The notes below the pieces were generated by a model. That model saw only the letters and a list, made by a program, of their open reading frames with translations. It had not been told where the DNA came from and made no database searches. From Pseudomonas sp. S09G 359 (GTDB taxonomy: Bacteria; Pseudomonadota; Gammaproteobacteria; Pseudomonadales; Pseudomonadaceae): a stretch of 64,000 bases of DNA. The position numbers and the translations under genes were made by a program. Where the stretch lies: positions 3,129,501 through 3,193,500 of the forward strand of contig NZ_CP025263.1 in assembly GCF_002843605.1 (NCBI RefSeq), given 5' to 3'. Positions 22,799-32,103 of the stretch are shown in pieces (position 1 is the first letter of the stretch; every line of letters begins with the position of its first letter).

Positions 22799-23524
22799 TT
22801 ACATGAAGTTGTACTGGACGCCCAGGCGCCACCGGGCCTGGCGGTCCTTGGACGTCGCGCTGACTTTGACATCGCCAATTTCCATGAACGGTGCCCAGTC
22901 CTTGTTGAGCTTGTATTTGACGATCACGTTCTGTTCGTAGTCGCTCTTCTTGTTGTCGTAGCGGATGTAGTCGGTCTTGAAATAGATGAACTGATACTCG
23001 TACGCCCATTTACTGGCCGGGGTGTAGCCGAGCCAGCCTTCGAAACGATGGGTGGTCTGGTCATCCTTGATGTGGTCCGGCATGTCTTTGTTGACCTGAT
23101 CGCGGTCGAGCTTCTTGGCGTCCAGGCGATAGCGCGTGGCGGCGTAGAAGGCGTCGTTGATCTTGTAGTTGTACTTGAGGCCGAACTTGTAGGTGGTCGA
23201 GTCCTTCGAGCTGTCCATCTGGAACGCGGGGGTCAAGGTCGATTGCGCGCTGAGCTTGTAGTTGTAGCTCACGGTGAACTCGTGCCCGTTGTTGACCATG
23301 TTGTCGTAGGCGACGTCTTTGCGGTCCCCGGCCGTGCGGTATTTCATTTCCGCTTCAAAACCCAATCCACTGTCCAGGCGGTAGTTGAGCTTGATTCGGT
23401 CAGCATGGGCGCTGTCTTCCTCGGTGAACTGATGGCGGTAGTTGATGCTGGCAGAGTCAGCGCTGGCATAGAACGGCAGGCTAAGGGTCGCGACAGTAAC
23501 GAGGGTGCGTAGGGTGGTGTTCAT
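22799..23524 (-). CDS. kdgM: KdgM-family oligogalacturonate porin
   Basis: A 241-residue outer-membrane beta-barrel of the KdgM type, which lets acidic oligogalacturonides cross the outer membrane. The signal peptide ends at about residue 22 (LPFYASA). The mature start SASINYRHQFTEEDSAHADR and the C-terminal APFMEIGDVK...RWRLGVQYNF follow the family pattern, with alternating hydrophobic strands and a terminal aromatic. It heads the porin-udh transcription unit. An operator-like palindrome lies at 23617-23631, ~93 bp upstream. Confidence 0.9.
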   Translation of the reverse strand: MNTTLRTLVTVATLSLPFYASADSASINYRHQFTEEDSAHADRIKLNYRLDSGLGFEAEMKYRTAGDRKDVAYDNMVNNGHEFTVSYNYKLSAQSTLTPAFQMDSSKDSTTYKFGLKYNYKINDAFYAATRYRLDAKKLDRDQVNKDMPDHIKDDQTTHRFEGWLGYTPASKWAYEYQFIYFKTDYIRYDNKKSDYEQNVIVKYKLNKDWAPFMEIGDVKVSATSKDRQARWRLGVQYNFM

Positions 23525-23616
23525 ACGGTCTTCTTTTTTTGTTTTTGTTAGGGTCGTTTGACGGGTACTACGGACAGCTTTTGTTGCGTATGGATCTCAT
23601 CCAGAGTGCCGATATA

Positions 23617-23631
23617 CGTTATCGTACGACA
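23617..23631. promoter_or_regulatory. GntR-type operator, copy 2 (porin promoter)
   Basis: CGTTATCGTACGACA matches the consensus of the other four sites. It is located ~93 bp upstream of the kdgM start. The 360-bp gap 23525-23884 holds only this site, copy 3 and AT-rich promoter sequence; I see no gene in it. Confidence 0.6.
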
Positions 23632-23807
23632 AGATGACTCGTCTATGGGTTATTGGCGCTTTTGAAACATCTTGAAACTAATAGCCCCAATGAATGCTGC
23701 TTTACAGCCGATGTTGTTATTCGGTAGTCGTCTTTAAATACGGGGGTTTTGTACCGTTATAGCGGATAGACGGAAAGAGATCGGAGAGGTTATTGGGTCT
23801 TTTCAAG

Positions 23808-23822
23808 TGTTGTACGATGACT
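23808..23822. promoter_or_regulatory. GntR-type operator, copy 3 (enolase-family gene promoter)
   Basis: TGTTGTACGATGACT reads on the reverse strand as AGTCATCGTACAACA and fits the shared consensus. It lies 62 bp upstream of the ATG at 23885 and so probably controls that gene and the ABC operon behind it. Confidence 0.6.
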
Positions 23823-23884
23823 TATGCTCGGTCTCAACAGACGACATTCCCGTCACAAATCCAATAAAAAGGCTCAAGACGTCC

Positions 23885-25039
23885 ATGAGAATCACAGCAG
23901 TCAACGTCCAGGTGTTTTCCTACCCAACCCGTCGCGCGGTGGACAGCGCAGGTCATGCCCACCCCGGTGATGTCACCCAGGCGCAAATGGCTTTGCTGCG
24001 CATCCAGACTGAAGACGGTCAAGAGGGTTATGCCCTGGGTGCCCCCGAGCTGATCCGCCCGTATGTGCTGGATGGTTTTGTGCGCAAGGTGCTGGTGGGG
24101 CAGAACGCTTTTGATCGCGAAAAAATCTGGCATGACCTGGCGCACTGGCAACGCGGCAGCGCCAGCCAGTTGACTGACCGTGCCCTGGCCCTGGTCGAGC
24201 AAGCGCTGTGGGATTGGGCGGGGCGCAAACTGGGGGTGCCGGTGCACAAGTTGATCGGTGGTTTCCGCGACAAGGTGCCGGCGTATGGCTCCACCATGTG
24301 CGGCGACGAGTTGCCGGGTGGCCTGGCAACCCCGGAAGACTACGGCCGGTTTGCCGAAACCCTGGTACAGCGCGGCTATAAGGCAATCAAGCTGCACACC
24401 TGGATGCCGCCGGTGTCCTTTGCTCCAAGCCCGCGCATCGACGTCAAGGCCTGTGCCGCAGTGCGCGAAGCCGTCGGGCCGGACATCGCGCTGATGCTCG
24501 ATGGTTACCACTGGTACAGCCGCACCGAGGCGCTCTACATCGGGCGCGAGCTGGAGAAACTTGACTTCGCCTGGTTCGAAGAACCGATGATGGAGGAGTC
24601 AGCCGAATCCTATGCCTGGCTCGCGGGGCAGTTGGATATTCCAGTGCTGGGGCCGGAAACCCTATCGGGCAAACACCTGAGCCGCGCCAGCTGGGTCAAG
24701 CATGATGTCTGCGACATCCTGCGCGCCGGTGTAGCGGGTGTCGGCGGTATCGCGCCGTGCCTGAAGGTGGCGCACATGGCCGAGTCCTTTGGCATGGATT
24801 GCGAGATTCATGGCAATGGCGCGGCGAACCTGGCCGTGGTGGGCTCGATCAAGAATTGCACCTGGTATGAACGCGGGCTGCTGCACCCGTACCTGGATTA
24901 CGACGAGGTGCCGGCGTACCTCAAGCGGCTGGTCGACCCGATGGACAGCGACGGTTTTGTACACCTGTCCGATTTACCGGGCCTGGGTGAAGATCTCGAT
25001 TTCGATTTCATCGAGACCAATACGCTTAAAAGCTTCTGA
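23885..25039 (+). CDS. Enolase-superfamily (mandelate racemase/muconate lactonizing) enzyme
   Basis: A 384-residue enzyme with the superfamily capping domain (1-125) and barrel. Metal ligands are visible as Asp in IALMLDGYHW, Glu in AWFEEPM and Glu in VLGPETLSG. The usual Lys-x-Lys base pair is Lys-x-His here (GYKAIKLHTWM), and a His stands in DCEIHGNGAA. Members dehydrate sugar acids or isomerise their lactones. Beside udh and kdgD the likely substrate is galactarate or its lactone, giving the 3-deoxy-2-keto acid for KdgD, but I cannot tell which. The start MRITAVNVQVFS at 23885 is chosen because the upstream frame lacks family likeness and contains operator copy 3. Confidence 0.85.
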   Translation: MRITAVNVQVFSYPTRRAVDSAGHAHPGDVTQAQMALLRIQTEDGQEGYALGAPELIRPYVLDGFVRKVLVGQNAFDREKIWHDLAHWQRGSASQLTDRALALVEQALWDWAGRKLGVPVHKLIGGFRDKVPAYGSTMCGDELPGGLATPEDYGRFAETLVQRGYKAIKLHTWMPPVSFAPSPRIDVKACAAVREAVGPDIALMLDGYHWYSRTEALYIGRELEKLDFAWFEEPMMEESAESYAWLAGQLDIPVLGPETLSGKHLSRASWVKHDVCDILRAGVAGVGGIAPCLKVAHMAESFGMDCEIHGNGAANLAVVGSIKNCTWYERGLLHPYLDYDEVPAYLKRLVDPMDSDGFVHLSDLPGLGEDLDFDFIETNTLKSF

Positions 25040-25048
25040 CGTGTACAC

Positions 25049-25076
25049 GGACAGCCCGGTACATGCCGGGCTGTCC
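25049..25076. other. Perfect 11-bp hairpin between the enolase-family gene and the ABC operon
   Basis: GGACAGCCCGG at 25049-25059 pairs with CCGGGCTGTCC at 25066-25076 around TACATG. No T run follows, so it is less likely a full terminator than an mRNA-stability or attenuation element controlling the ratio between the enzyme gene and the highly expressed binding-protein gene. Confidence 0.6.
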
Positions 25077-25112
25077 TAGAGATCCTATAAATATAAGAAA
25101 GGCGCTCTCGTT

Positions 25113-26723
25113 ATGAACATTTTCCCTTCGCTGTGGGCGCGGGTATTCGTCGCCGCCCTGGCGGTTACCGCGGTCCCTGCAAGCTTTGCCAAAACCCCGG
25201 CCGATCAACTGATCGTCGGCATGAGCATGATCAACTTGTTGTCCCTGGACCCGGCTGCCGCTACCGGGCTGGACGTCTCGGAGATCAACGCCAACCTCTA
25301 TGACATGCTGCTGGTGCAAGATGTCGCGCAGCCGGATCGCCTGGTGCCGGCGCTGGCCGAGCGCTGGCAGGTCAGTGATGACCGCAAGACCCTGACCTTC
25401 AACCTGCGTGACGGGGTGAAGTTCCAGTCCGGCAATGCCTTGAGTGCCGAAGACGTTGCCTGGTCGCTGCAGCGGGTGCTCAAACTCAACCTCGCGCTGG
25501 CCTCGACCTGGAAGGCCTACGGTTTCACCGCCGACAACGTCGAACGCTATATGCGCGCCACGGATGCCTCGACCTTCGTGATCGAACTGCCACGGCCAAC
25601 CGATCCGCTGCTGGTGCTGAACACCCTGGCGACCTCGCCGAGTGCGTTCATTCTCGATCGCAAAAAAGTCCTCGAGCACCAGAAAAACGATGACATGGGC
25701 GCCGCCTGGCTGGTGACGCACGCGGCCGGCAGTGGTGCCTTCGTGCTTAATGACTGGCGCGCCAACGACGTGATCCTGATGAATCGTTTCGATGGCTACT
25801 GGGCTGGCCCGGCCAAACTCAAGCGTATTGTCATGCGCAACATGACCGAATCGCAGTCGTTGCGCCTGATGATCGAGCGTGGTGACCTGGACATCGCCAA
25901 AGGCATGTCCGCGCCGGATATCGAAGCCCTGCAGAAAAGCGACAAGGTGCGCACCCAGACCCTGCAGCGCGGCACCCTCTATTACGTCGCGCTGAGTGTG
26001 AAGCAGCCGATGTTCGCCGACGCCCGGGTGCGCAAGGCTGTGCGTTCGCTGATCGACTACCAGGGCATCAACCACACGGTGATGCCGCATTACGGTGTGA
26101 TCAACCAGCGGCCGTTGCCCCTGGGCCTGCCCGCACGCCTGCCGGACCCGGGCTACACGCTCAACGTCGAGCAAGCCAAGGCCTGGCTGGCCGAGGCCGG
26201 TTATCCAAACGGTTTCAAGACCACCATCCGTGTACTGGCCGAACCGCCGTTCATCAACATTGCCTCCAACCTGCAGTCGACGCTGGCCCAGGCCGGCATC
26301 CAGGCCAGCATCATCACCGGCACCGGTAACCAGATCTACGGTGCCATGCGCGAGCGCACCTTCGACATCATCGTCGGGCGCGGCGGTGGCGGGGCGGAGC
26401 GCCATCCGCATTCGAGCCTGCGCACGCTGGTGTACAACCCGGATAATCGCGATGAAGCCAAGCTGACCAACTTCCAGGGCTGGCGCACCGCGTTCTACAG
26501 CCCTGAGCTGAACCAACTGATCGAGCGTGCGGAAGTCGAGCCTGACAGTGGCAAGCAGTTGGCCCAGTACCGGGAAATCCAGGAGCAGGTCGATCAACAG
26601 GTCGGGGCTATCTTGCCCGTCTCGCAGATGACCGACACCGTGGTGGTGTATGCCGATGTGGCTGACTTCCAGGGCCATACGGCTGCGACCACGCGCTACA
26701 AAGACGTCTACAAGAAGCGCTGA
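25113..26723 (+). CDS. ABC transporter substrate-binding protein, family 5, copy 1
   Basis: A 536-residue periplasmic binding protein of the oligopeptide/sugar type (SBP family 5). The signal peptide ends near PASFA (residues 1-26), and no lipobox Cys is present. It has family motifs NLYDMLLVQD, LTFNLRDGVKFQSGNALSAEDVAWSL (in part) and a C-terminal VSQMTDTVVVYA. It is the first gene of a six-gene importer and is a close paralogue of the protein at 27876. With the porin, Udh and polygalacturonase as neighbours, a galacturonate oligomer is the likely ligand; family 5 proteins are better known for peptides, so this is inference. Confidence 0.9.
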   Translation: MNIFPSLWARVFVAALAVTAVPASFAKTPADQLIVGMSMINLLSLDPAAATGLDVSEINANLYDMLLVQDVAQPDRLVPALAERWQVSDDRKTLTFNLRDGVKFQSGNALSAEDVAWSLQRVLKLNLALASTWKAYGFTADNVERYMRATDASTFVIELPRPTDPLLVLNTLATSPSAFILDRKKVLEHQKNDDMGAAWLVTHAAGSGAFVLNDWRANDVILMNRFDGYWAGPAKLKRIVMRNMTESQSLRLMIERGDLDIAKGMSAPDIEALQKSDKVRTQTLQRGTLYYVALSVKQPMFADARVRKAVRSLIDYQGINHTVMPHYGVINQRPLPLGLPARLPDPGYTLNVEQAKAWLAEAGYPNGFKTTIRVLAEPPFINIASNLQSTLAQAGIQASIITGTGNQIYGAMRERTFDIIVGRGGGGAERHPHSSLRTLVYNPDNRDEAKLTNFQGWRTAFYSPELNQLIERAEVEPDSGKQLAQYREIQEQVDQQVGAILPVSQMTDTVVVYADVADFQGHTAATTRYKDVYKKR

Positions 26724-26786
26724 ACACCGCGCGGGGCAAGCCTCGCGCCTCTGCTGCAGCGGTGACCGATTTATCAGGAGCTCACT

Positions 26787-27824
26787 ATGTTTGTTATGAC
26801 TGCCTCTGTCATGGGCGCTCGCGCTTCCAATACGCTGCGGCGCGCCAGCACGGTGCTGGTGACGCTGCTTGGCCTGTTGGCCCTGACCTTTATCATCGGC
26901 CGCGTCATGCCGCTGGACCCGGTGCTCGCAGTGGTCGGGCCGGACGCGGACAGTTCCACTTATGACCAGGTGTACCGGTCGATGGGGCTGGACAAGCCGA
27001 TCTGGACCCAATTCGGCCTGTACCTCAACGACCTGCTCCACGGCGACTTTGGCAACGCGCTGCTGACCGGCCACCCAGTGCTCGATGACATCCTCCGGGT
27101 GTTCCCGGCAACCATCGAACTGGCAACCCTGGCGATTTTGTTCGGCATAGTGATCGGCCTGCCGCTCGGCGTGTGTGCTGCCAGCAATCAGGGGCGGCTC
27201 GGCGATCACGTGGCACGGGTGATCACCTTGTTTGGTTACTCCACGCCGATTTTCTGGCTGGGCATGATGGGCCTGCTGGTGTTCTACGCATGGCTTGGCT
27301 GGGCCGGCGGAGCAGGGCGCATCGACCTGGCGTATGACGGCATGGTCCCGGAAGTCACCGGTTTGCTGCTGATTGACTCGACCCTGGCGCGCGACTGGGA
27401 TGCCTTTGCCAGCGCCTTGCGCCACATCGTATTGCCGGCGCTGATTCTCGGCCTGAACTCAGTGGCTTATATCAGCCGGATGACCCGCAGCTTCATGCTC
27501 GAGCAACTGTCCCAGGAATACATCATCACTGCGCGGGTCAAGGGGCTTTCCCGGCGCCAAGTGGTATGGGGTCACGCCTTTCGCAACATCCTCGTGCAAC
27601 TGCTGACCGTCGTCGCACTGGCCTACGGCTCATTGCTGGAGGGCGCGGTGCTGATCGAAACCGTGTTTGCCTGGCCGGGTTTCGGCCAATACCTGACGAG
27701 CAGCCTGATGCTCGGCGACATGAACGCAGTGATGGGTTGCGTGCTGGTGATCGGCTTGATTTTTGTCGCGCTCAACCTGATCAGCGATGCCTTGTACAAG
27801 GTGTTCGACCCCCGCACCCGCTGA
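26787..27824 (+). CDS. ABC transporter permease, DppB type
   Basis: A 345-residue inner-membrane permease with about six helices, N-terminal TRG-like domain, and the EAA loop MLEQLSQEYIITARVKGLSRRQVVWGHAF (in part) that docks to the ATPase. AGGAG lies 5 bases before the ATG at 26787. It sits between the two binding-protein genes and pairs with the permease at 29537. Confidence 0.9.
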   Translation: MFVMTASVMGARASNTLRRASTVLVTLLGLLALTFIIGRVMPLDPVLAVVGPDADSSTYDQVYRSMGLDKPIWTQFGLYLNDLLHGDFGNALLTGHPVLDDILRVFPATIELATLAILFGIVIGLPLGVCAASNQGRLGDHVARVITLFGYSTPIFWLGMMGLLVFYAWLGWAGGAGRIDLAYDGMVPEVTGLLLIDSTLARDWDAFASALRHIVLPALILGLNSVAYISRMTRSFMLEQLSQEYIITARVKGLSRRQVVWGHAFRNILVQLLTVVALAYGSLLEGAVLIETVFAWPGFGQYLTSSLMLGDMNAVMGCVLVIGLIFVALNLISDALYKVFDPRTR

Positions 27825-27875
27825 GCCGTATCGCTGTTGCAGGACCGATAAAACTATAAAAACAAGGATTTTTAA

Positions 27876-29486
27876 ATGAACGCTGCCTTTTCAACCCTGC
27901 ACCTGAGCCTGCTGACTGCCGTCCTGTCCCTGGGGACGATGGCCATGGCTCACGCCAAGACCCCGGCCGACCAATTGATCGTCGGCATGAGCATGGTCAA
28001 CCTGTTCTCCATCGACCCGGCCAATGCCCCGGGCCTGGACGCTTCCGGCGTTAACGCCAACCTGTATGACACGCTGATCAAGCGTGACCAGGGCAACCCG
28101 GAAAAACACCTGCCGCAGTTGGCCGAACGCTGGGAGATCAGCGAAGACGGCAAGCAGGTGACATTCCATCTGCGCCAGGACGTGAAGTTCCATTCCGGCA
28201 ACCCGTTGACCGCCGAGGACGTGGCGTGGTCGCTGTACCGCGTGATGAAACTCAACTTCGGCCTGGCCACCACCTGGAAAGCCTATGGCTACAGCGTCGA
28301 GAATATCCAGACGCTGATCCGCGCCACCGACGCCCACACACTGGTGGTCGACTTGCCGCAAATCATGGACCCGCTGTTGCTGGTGGACTCCCTGGCGATC
28401 TCGCCAAGTGCGGTGGTGGTGGATCGCAAGACCGCCTTGGCGCATGAAAAGAACGGCGACCTGGGCGCCGGTTGGCTGGTCACCAATGAGGCTGGCAGCG
28501 GCCCTTTTGTGCTGACCAAATGGAGCGCCAACGACTCGCTGCTGCTGACCCGTTTTGACGGTTACTGGGGCGGGGCGGCCAAGCTCAAGCGTGTGGTGGT
28601 GCGGCACATGACCGAGTCGCAGTCGCTGCGCCTGATGCTTGAGCGCGGCGACCTTGACCTGGCGTATGGCATGGCGGCGCCGGACATTCGCGCCATCGAC
28701 GGTTCGGAAAAACTCCAGGTGCAATCGTTGCCGCGCGGCACGATGTACTACGTCGCCATGAGCATGAAACAACCCGAATTCGCCAAGCCCAAGGTGCGTG
28801 AGGCCGTGCGCAACCTGATCGACTACAAGGGCCTGGACACCCAGGTAATGCCGTATTACGGCAAGCTCAACCAGCAACCGATGCAGTTGGGGCTGGAGGC
28901 GCGCCTGCCAGATCCGGGCTATCACATGGACGTGGCCCAGGCGAAAAAACTGCTTGCCGAAGCCGGCTACCCCGAGGGTTTCAACACCACCATCCGTACG
29001 CTATCCGAACCGCCGTTCATTGACATTGCCGCGCGCCTGCAAGCGACGCTCGCTGAAGGCGGGATCAAGGCCAGCATCGTCACCGGCACCGGCAACCAGG
29101 TGTACGGCGCAATGCGTGCGCGCAATTTCGAAATCATCGTTGCGCGGGGCGCCGAGCGGTATCCGCATCCGTATTTCAGCCTGCGCACGTTTGCCTACAA
29201 CCCCAACAACAGCGATGACGCCGGCTTGCCGAACTTCCAGGGTTGGCGTGCCTCGTTCTTCAGCCCGCCGCTCAACAGCCTGATCGACAAGGCCGGCGTG
29301 GAGCGCGACGCGGCGCAACGGATCAGCCTGTATCACCAGGCGCAGAAACTCTACGACCAGCAAGTGGGGCCGATCCTGATGGTTTCGCAGATGACCGACA
29401 CCGTGGTCAGCGCTGCCGACGTCAAGGGGTTCACCGGTGACGATGCCGAGGCCACCCGCTACCTGGGCGTCTACAAGCAGCGTTGA
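27876..29486 (+). CDS. ABC transporter substrate-binding protein, family 5, copy 2
   Basis: A 536-residue periplasmic binding protein, exactly the same length as the first copy and highly alike across the whole sequence (both mature starts read KTPADQLIVGMSM). The signal peptide ends near MAHA. AAGGA precedes the ATG. Two SBPs for one permease/ATPase set suggests two ligands, for example saturated and unsaturated oligogalacturonides or different lengths, but the sequence does not say which. Confidence 0.9.
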   Translation: MNAAFSTLHLSLLTAVLSLGTMAMAHAKTPADQLIVGMSMVNLFSIDPANAPGLDASGVNANLYDTLIKRDQGNPEKHLPQLAERWEISEDGKQVTFHLRQDVKFHSGNPLTAEDVAWSLYRVMKLNFGLATTWKAYGYSVENIQTLIRATDAHTLVVDLPQIMDPLLLVDSLAISPSAVVVDRKTALAHEKNGDLGAGWLVTNEAGSGPFVLTKWSANDSLLLTRFDGYWGGAAKLKRVVVRHMTESQSLRLMLERGDLDLAYGMAAPDIRAIDGSEKLQVQSLPRGTMYYVAMSMKQPEFAKPKVREAVRNLIDYKGLDTQVMPYYGKLNQQPMQLGLEARLPDPGYHMDVAQAKKLLAEAGYPEGFNTTIRTLSEPPFIDIAARLQATLAEGGIKASIVTGTGNQVYGAMRARNFEIIVARGAERYPHPYFSLRTFAYNPNNSDDAGLPNFQGWRASFFSPPLNSLIDKAGVERDAAQRISLYHQAQKLYDQQVGPILMVSQMTDTVVSAADVKGFTGDDAEATRYLGVYKQR

Positions 29487-29536
29487 GTGAGGCCAGGCCT
29501 GCCTGGCAAACCTGAATTCACACAGAGAAGATGCTT

Positions 29537-30454
29537 ATGAATGCCAATCTGTCTTCGATCGAATCCACGGCGAAGCGGCCGGTGGAACAGTCCCCTGGGT
29601 CCAGCTTTGATGCCTTGTGCAAAAGCGGCCTGCGGATTTTGCGCCACCTGTTGCGTAACCCGATGACGCTGGCCGGCTTGCTGGTTGCGCTGCTGCTGGT
29701 GGTAGTAGCGACGTTTGCGCCGTGGATCGCCACCCATGACCCGGTCGCGCAAAACCTGGCCAACGCGCTGCAGGCGCCGGGTTCGGCGCACTGGTTCGGT
29801 ACCGATGAATACGGCCGCGATATTTTCAGCCGGTTGGTCTACGGCTCGCGGATCACGCTGTACATCATTGCCTTGGTCACCGTGATCGTCGGCCCGATCG
29901 GGCTGTTTATCGGCACCGTGTCGGGCTACTTCGGCGGTGTGGTCGACACCGTATTCATGCGCTTGACCGACATCTTCATCTCGTTCCCGAGCCTGGTGCT
30001 GGCGCTGGCGTTTATCGCTGCCCTGGGCCCGGGCCTCGAGCACGCGGTGGTGGCGATTGCCCTGACGTCCTGGCCGCCGATTGCGCGGCTGGCGCGGGCC
30101 GAAACCCTGTCCCTGCGCAACGCTGATTTTGTCGTTGCGGTGGAACTGCAAGGCGCGTCGCCAGCGCGGATCATCCTGCGCCATATCGTGCCGATGTGTT
30201 TGTCCTCGGTGATCATCCGCCTGACCATGAACATGGCCGGCATCATCCTCACGGCCGCGGCCCTGGGCTTTCTCGGCCTGGGCGCCCAGGCGCCGCTGCC
30301 GGAATGGGGCGCAATGATTTCTACCGGGCGGCGCTACATGCTCGAATGCTGGTGGCTGGTGGCAGTACCGGGCGCGGCGATCATGTTGGTCAGCCTGGCC
30401 TTCAACCTGTTGGGCGATGGCCTGCGGGACATCCTTGATCCGCGCAGCGAATAA
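29537..30454 (+). CDS. ABC transporter permease, DppC type
   Basis: A ~305-residue permease with a long cytoplasmic N terminus, about six helices, the GTDEYGRDIFSRLVYGSR block typical of the DppC/OppC family, and EAA loop LRNADFVVAVELQGASPARI. Two ATGs are possible: 29537 is preferred because AGAAG stands at usable spacing, while 29531 directly abuts it. Confidence 0.9.
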   Translation: MNANLSSIESTAKRPVEQSPGSSFDALCKSGLRILRHLLRNPMTLAGLLVALLLVVVATFAPWIATHDPVAQNLANALQAPGSAHWFGTDEYGRDIFSRLVYGSRITLYIIALVTVIVGPIGLFIGTVSGYFGGVVDTVFMRLTDIFISFPSLVLALAFIAALGPGLEHAVVAIALTSWPPIARLARAETLSLRNADFVVAVELQGASPARIILRHIVPMCLSSVIIRLTMNMAGIILTAAALGFLGLGAQAPLPEWGAMISTGRRYMLECWWLVAVPGAAIMLVSLAFNLLGDGLRDILDPRSE

Positions 30455-30469
30455 TTGGAGGAACACCTT

Positions 30470-31309
30470 ATGTCCGCCATCAAACTGAATGTCGAAGGGC
30501 TTAACGTGCGCTTCGTCAATGGCCAAAAAGAAACCCACGCGGTGCGCGATGTGTCCTTCACCCTGGGGCGCGAAAAACTCGCAATTGTCGGTGAGTCCGG
30601 CTCAGGCAAATCCACCGTCGGGCGCAGCCTGCTCAAACTGCACCCGCCGAGTGCGCGGATTACCGCCAAGACCATGGCGTTTGGCGAGGTAGACCTGCTC
30701 TCGGCGAGTGAAAAGGCCATGCAGAAAATTCGCGGCCAGCGCATCTCGATGATCATGCAAGACCCCAAGTACTCGTTGAACCCGGTGGTCAAGGTGGGCG
30801 ACCAGATTGCCGAGGCCTACCTGGCCCATCACAAGGCCAGCCGCAGCGATGCCCGCGAGCGGGTGTTGCAGATGCTCGAACAGGTGCACATCCGTGACCC
30901 CAAGCGCGTCTACAACCTGTACCCCCACGAAGTGTCCGGGGGCATGGGCCAACGCATCATGATCGCAATGATGGTGATCACCCGTCCCGAGGTGATCATT
31001 GCCGACGAGCCCACCTCGGCGCTGGATGTCTCGGTGCGCCAGCAAGTGCTCAATGTGCTGGAAGAGTTGGTGGAGCAGCAGCAGATGGGGCTGATCTTTG
31101 TCAGCCACGACCTCAACCTGGTGCGTAACTACTGTGACCGCGTGCTGGTGATGTATGCCGGGCGGGTGGTGGAGTCCCTTGCCGCCTGCGACCTGCAATA
31201 CGCCGAGCATCCCTATACCCGTGGCCTGCTGGCCGCGCTGCCGAGCATGGATAACCGCCGCGTGCACCTGCCGGTGCTCAAGCGCGATCCCGTCTGGCTG
31301 ACCCACTGA
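30470..31309 (+). CDS. ABC transporter ATPase, DppD type
   Basis: A 279-residue nucleotide-binding subunit. Walker A is VGESGSGKSTVG (~residues 36-47), signature is VSGGMGQRI (first residues degenerate from LSGGQ), Walker B is VIIADEPTSALD, and the switch His is in FVSHDLNLV. The C-terminal oligopeptide-transporter extension (HPYTRGLLAALPS) is present. TTGGAGG precedes the ATG at 30470, deciding the start. Confidence 0.92.
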   Translation: MSAIKLNVEGLNVRFVNGQKETHAVRDVSFTLGREKLAIVGESGSGKSTVGRSLLKLHPPSARITAKTMAFGEVDLLSASEKAMQKIRGQRISMIMQDPKYSLNPVVKVGDQIAEAYLAHHKASRSDARERVLQMLEQVHIRDPKRVYNLYPHEVSGGMGQRIMIAMMVITRPEVIIADEPTSALDVSVRQQVLNVLEELVEQQQMGLIFVSHDLNLVRNYCDRVLVMYAGRVVESLAACDLQYAEHPYTRGLLAALPSMDNRRVHLPVLKRDPVWLTH

Positions 31310-31319
31310 GGAACCGAGC

Positions 31320-32096
31320 ATGCCCATGATCCAAGCACACGCCTTGAACCTGAGCTTCGGCACAGGCCTTGCCATCAACCAGGTGCTGCACGATGTCAGC
31401 CTCAGCGTGGCCGACGGCGAATCGTTCGGCCTGGTGGGGGAGTCCGGCTCGGGCAAGACCACCGTGCTGCGTTGCCTGGCCGGGCAATACCGGCACTGGA
31501 GCGGTGAGCTGAGCATTGCCGGCGCACCGCTGCAGCACAAGATTCCCAAGGAGCACTTTCGCAAGGTGCAGATGGTGTTCCAGGACCCGTACGGCTCGCT
31601 GCACCCCCGGCACACGATTGACACTGCCTTGCGTGAGCCACTGATTATTCACGGGGTAGGGGACAAGGATGACCGGATCAACGAGATCCTGCTCAAGGTC
31701 GGCCTCAATGACAGTTTTCGCTTTCGCTATCCGCACCAGCTGTCCGGCGGCCAGCGCCAGCGCGTCGCCATCGCGCGGGCATTGATCCTCGAGCCGCGTG
31801 TGCTGTTGCTGGATGAGCCTACCTCGGCGCTGGATGTCTCGGTGCAGGCCGAAATCCTCAACCTGCTGATGGACCTGCGCCAGCGCGAGAAACTTACCTA
31901 CTTGCTGGTCACCCACGACCTGGGCGTGGTCACGCATTTGTGCGACCGGGTGGCGGTGATGCAGCAGGGCAAGATCGTCGAATTGCTCGACAGCCAGTCG
32001 CTGAGCCAGGACCTGGCGGTGCACGATTACACGCGAATGCTGGTGCAGGCCAGTCGTGACTTCAGCCAAGAGTCTGAACGCCGCAGAGTGGGTTGA
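31320..32096 (+). CDS. ABC transporter ATPase, DppF type
   Basis: A 258-residue second nucleotide-binding subunit: Walker A GESGSGKTTVL, signature LSGGQRQRV, Walker B VLLLDEPTSALD, switch LVTHDLGVV. It starts 10 bp after the previous ATPase. The heterodimeric ATPase completes the importer. It ends the operon; an operator-type palindrome lies 8 bp after the stop. Confidence 0.92.
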   Translation: MPMIQAHALNLSFGTGLAINQVLHDVSLSVADGESFGLVGESGSGKTTVLRCLAGQYRHWSGELSIAGAPLQHKIPKEHFRKVQMVFQDPYGSLHPRHTIDTALREPLIIHGVGDKDDRINEILLKVGLNDSFRFRYPHQLSGGQRQRVAIARALILEPRVLLLDEPTSALDVSVQAEILNLLMDLRQREKLTYLLVTHDLGVVTHLCDRVAVMQQGKIVELLDSQSLSQDLAVHDYTRMLVQASRDFSQESERRRVG

Positions 32097-32103
32097 ATCA
32101 CAT

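Noticed and set aside
25026..27425. Very long open frame on the minus strand across the SBP1/permease genes
   Set aside because: It is the antisense shadow of well-supported genes in GC-rich sequence; the translation is rich in His, Gln, Arg and Val without any domain.
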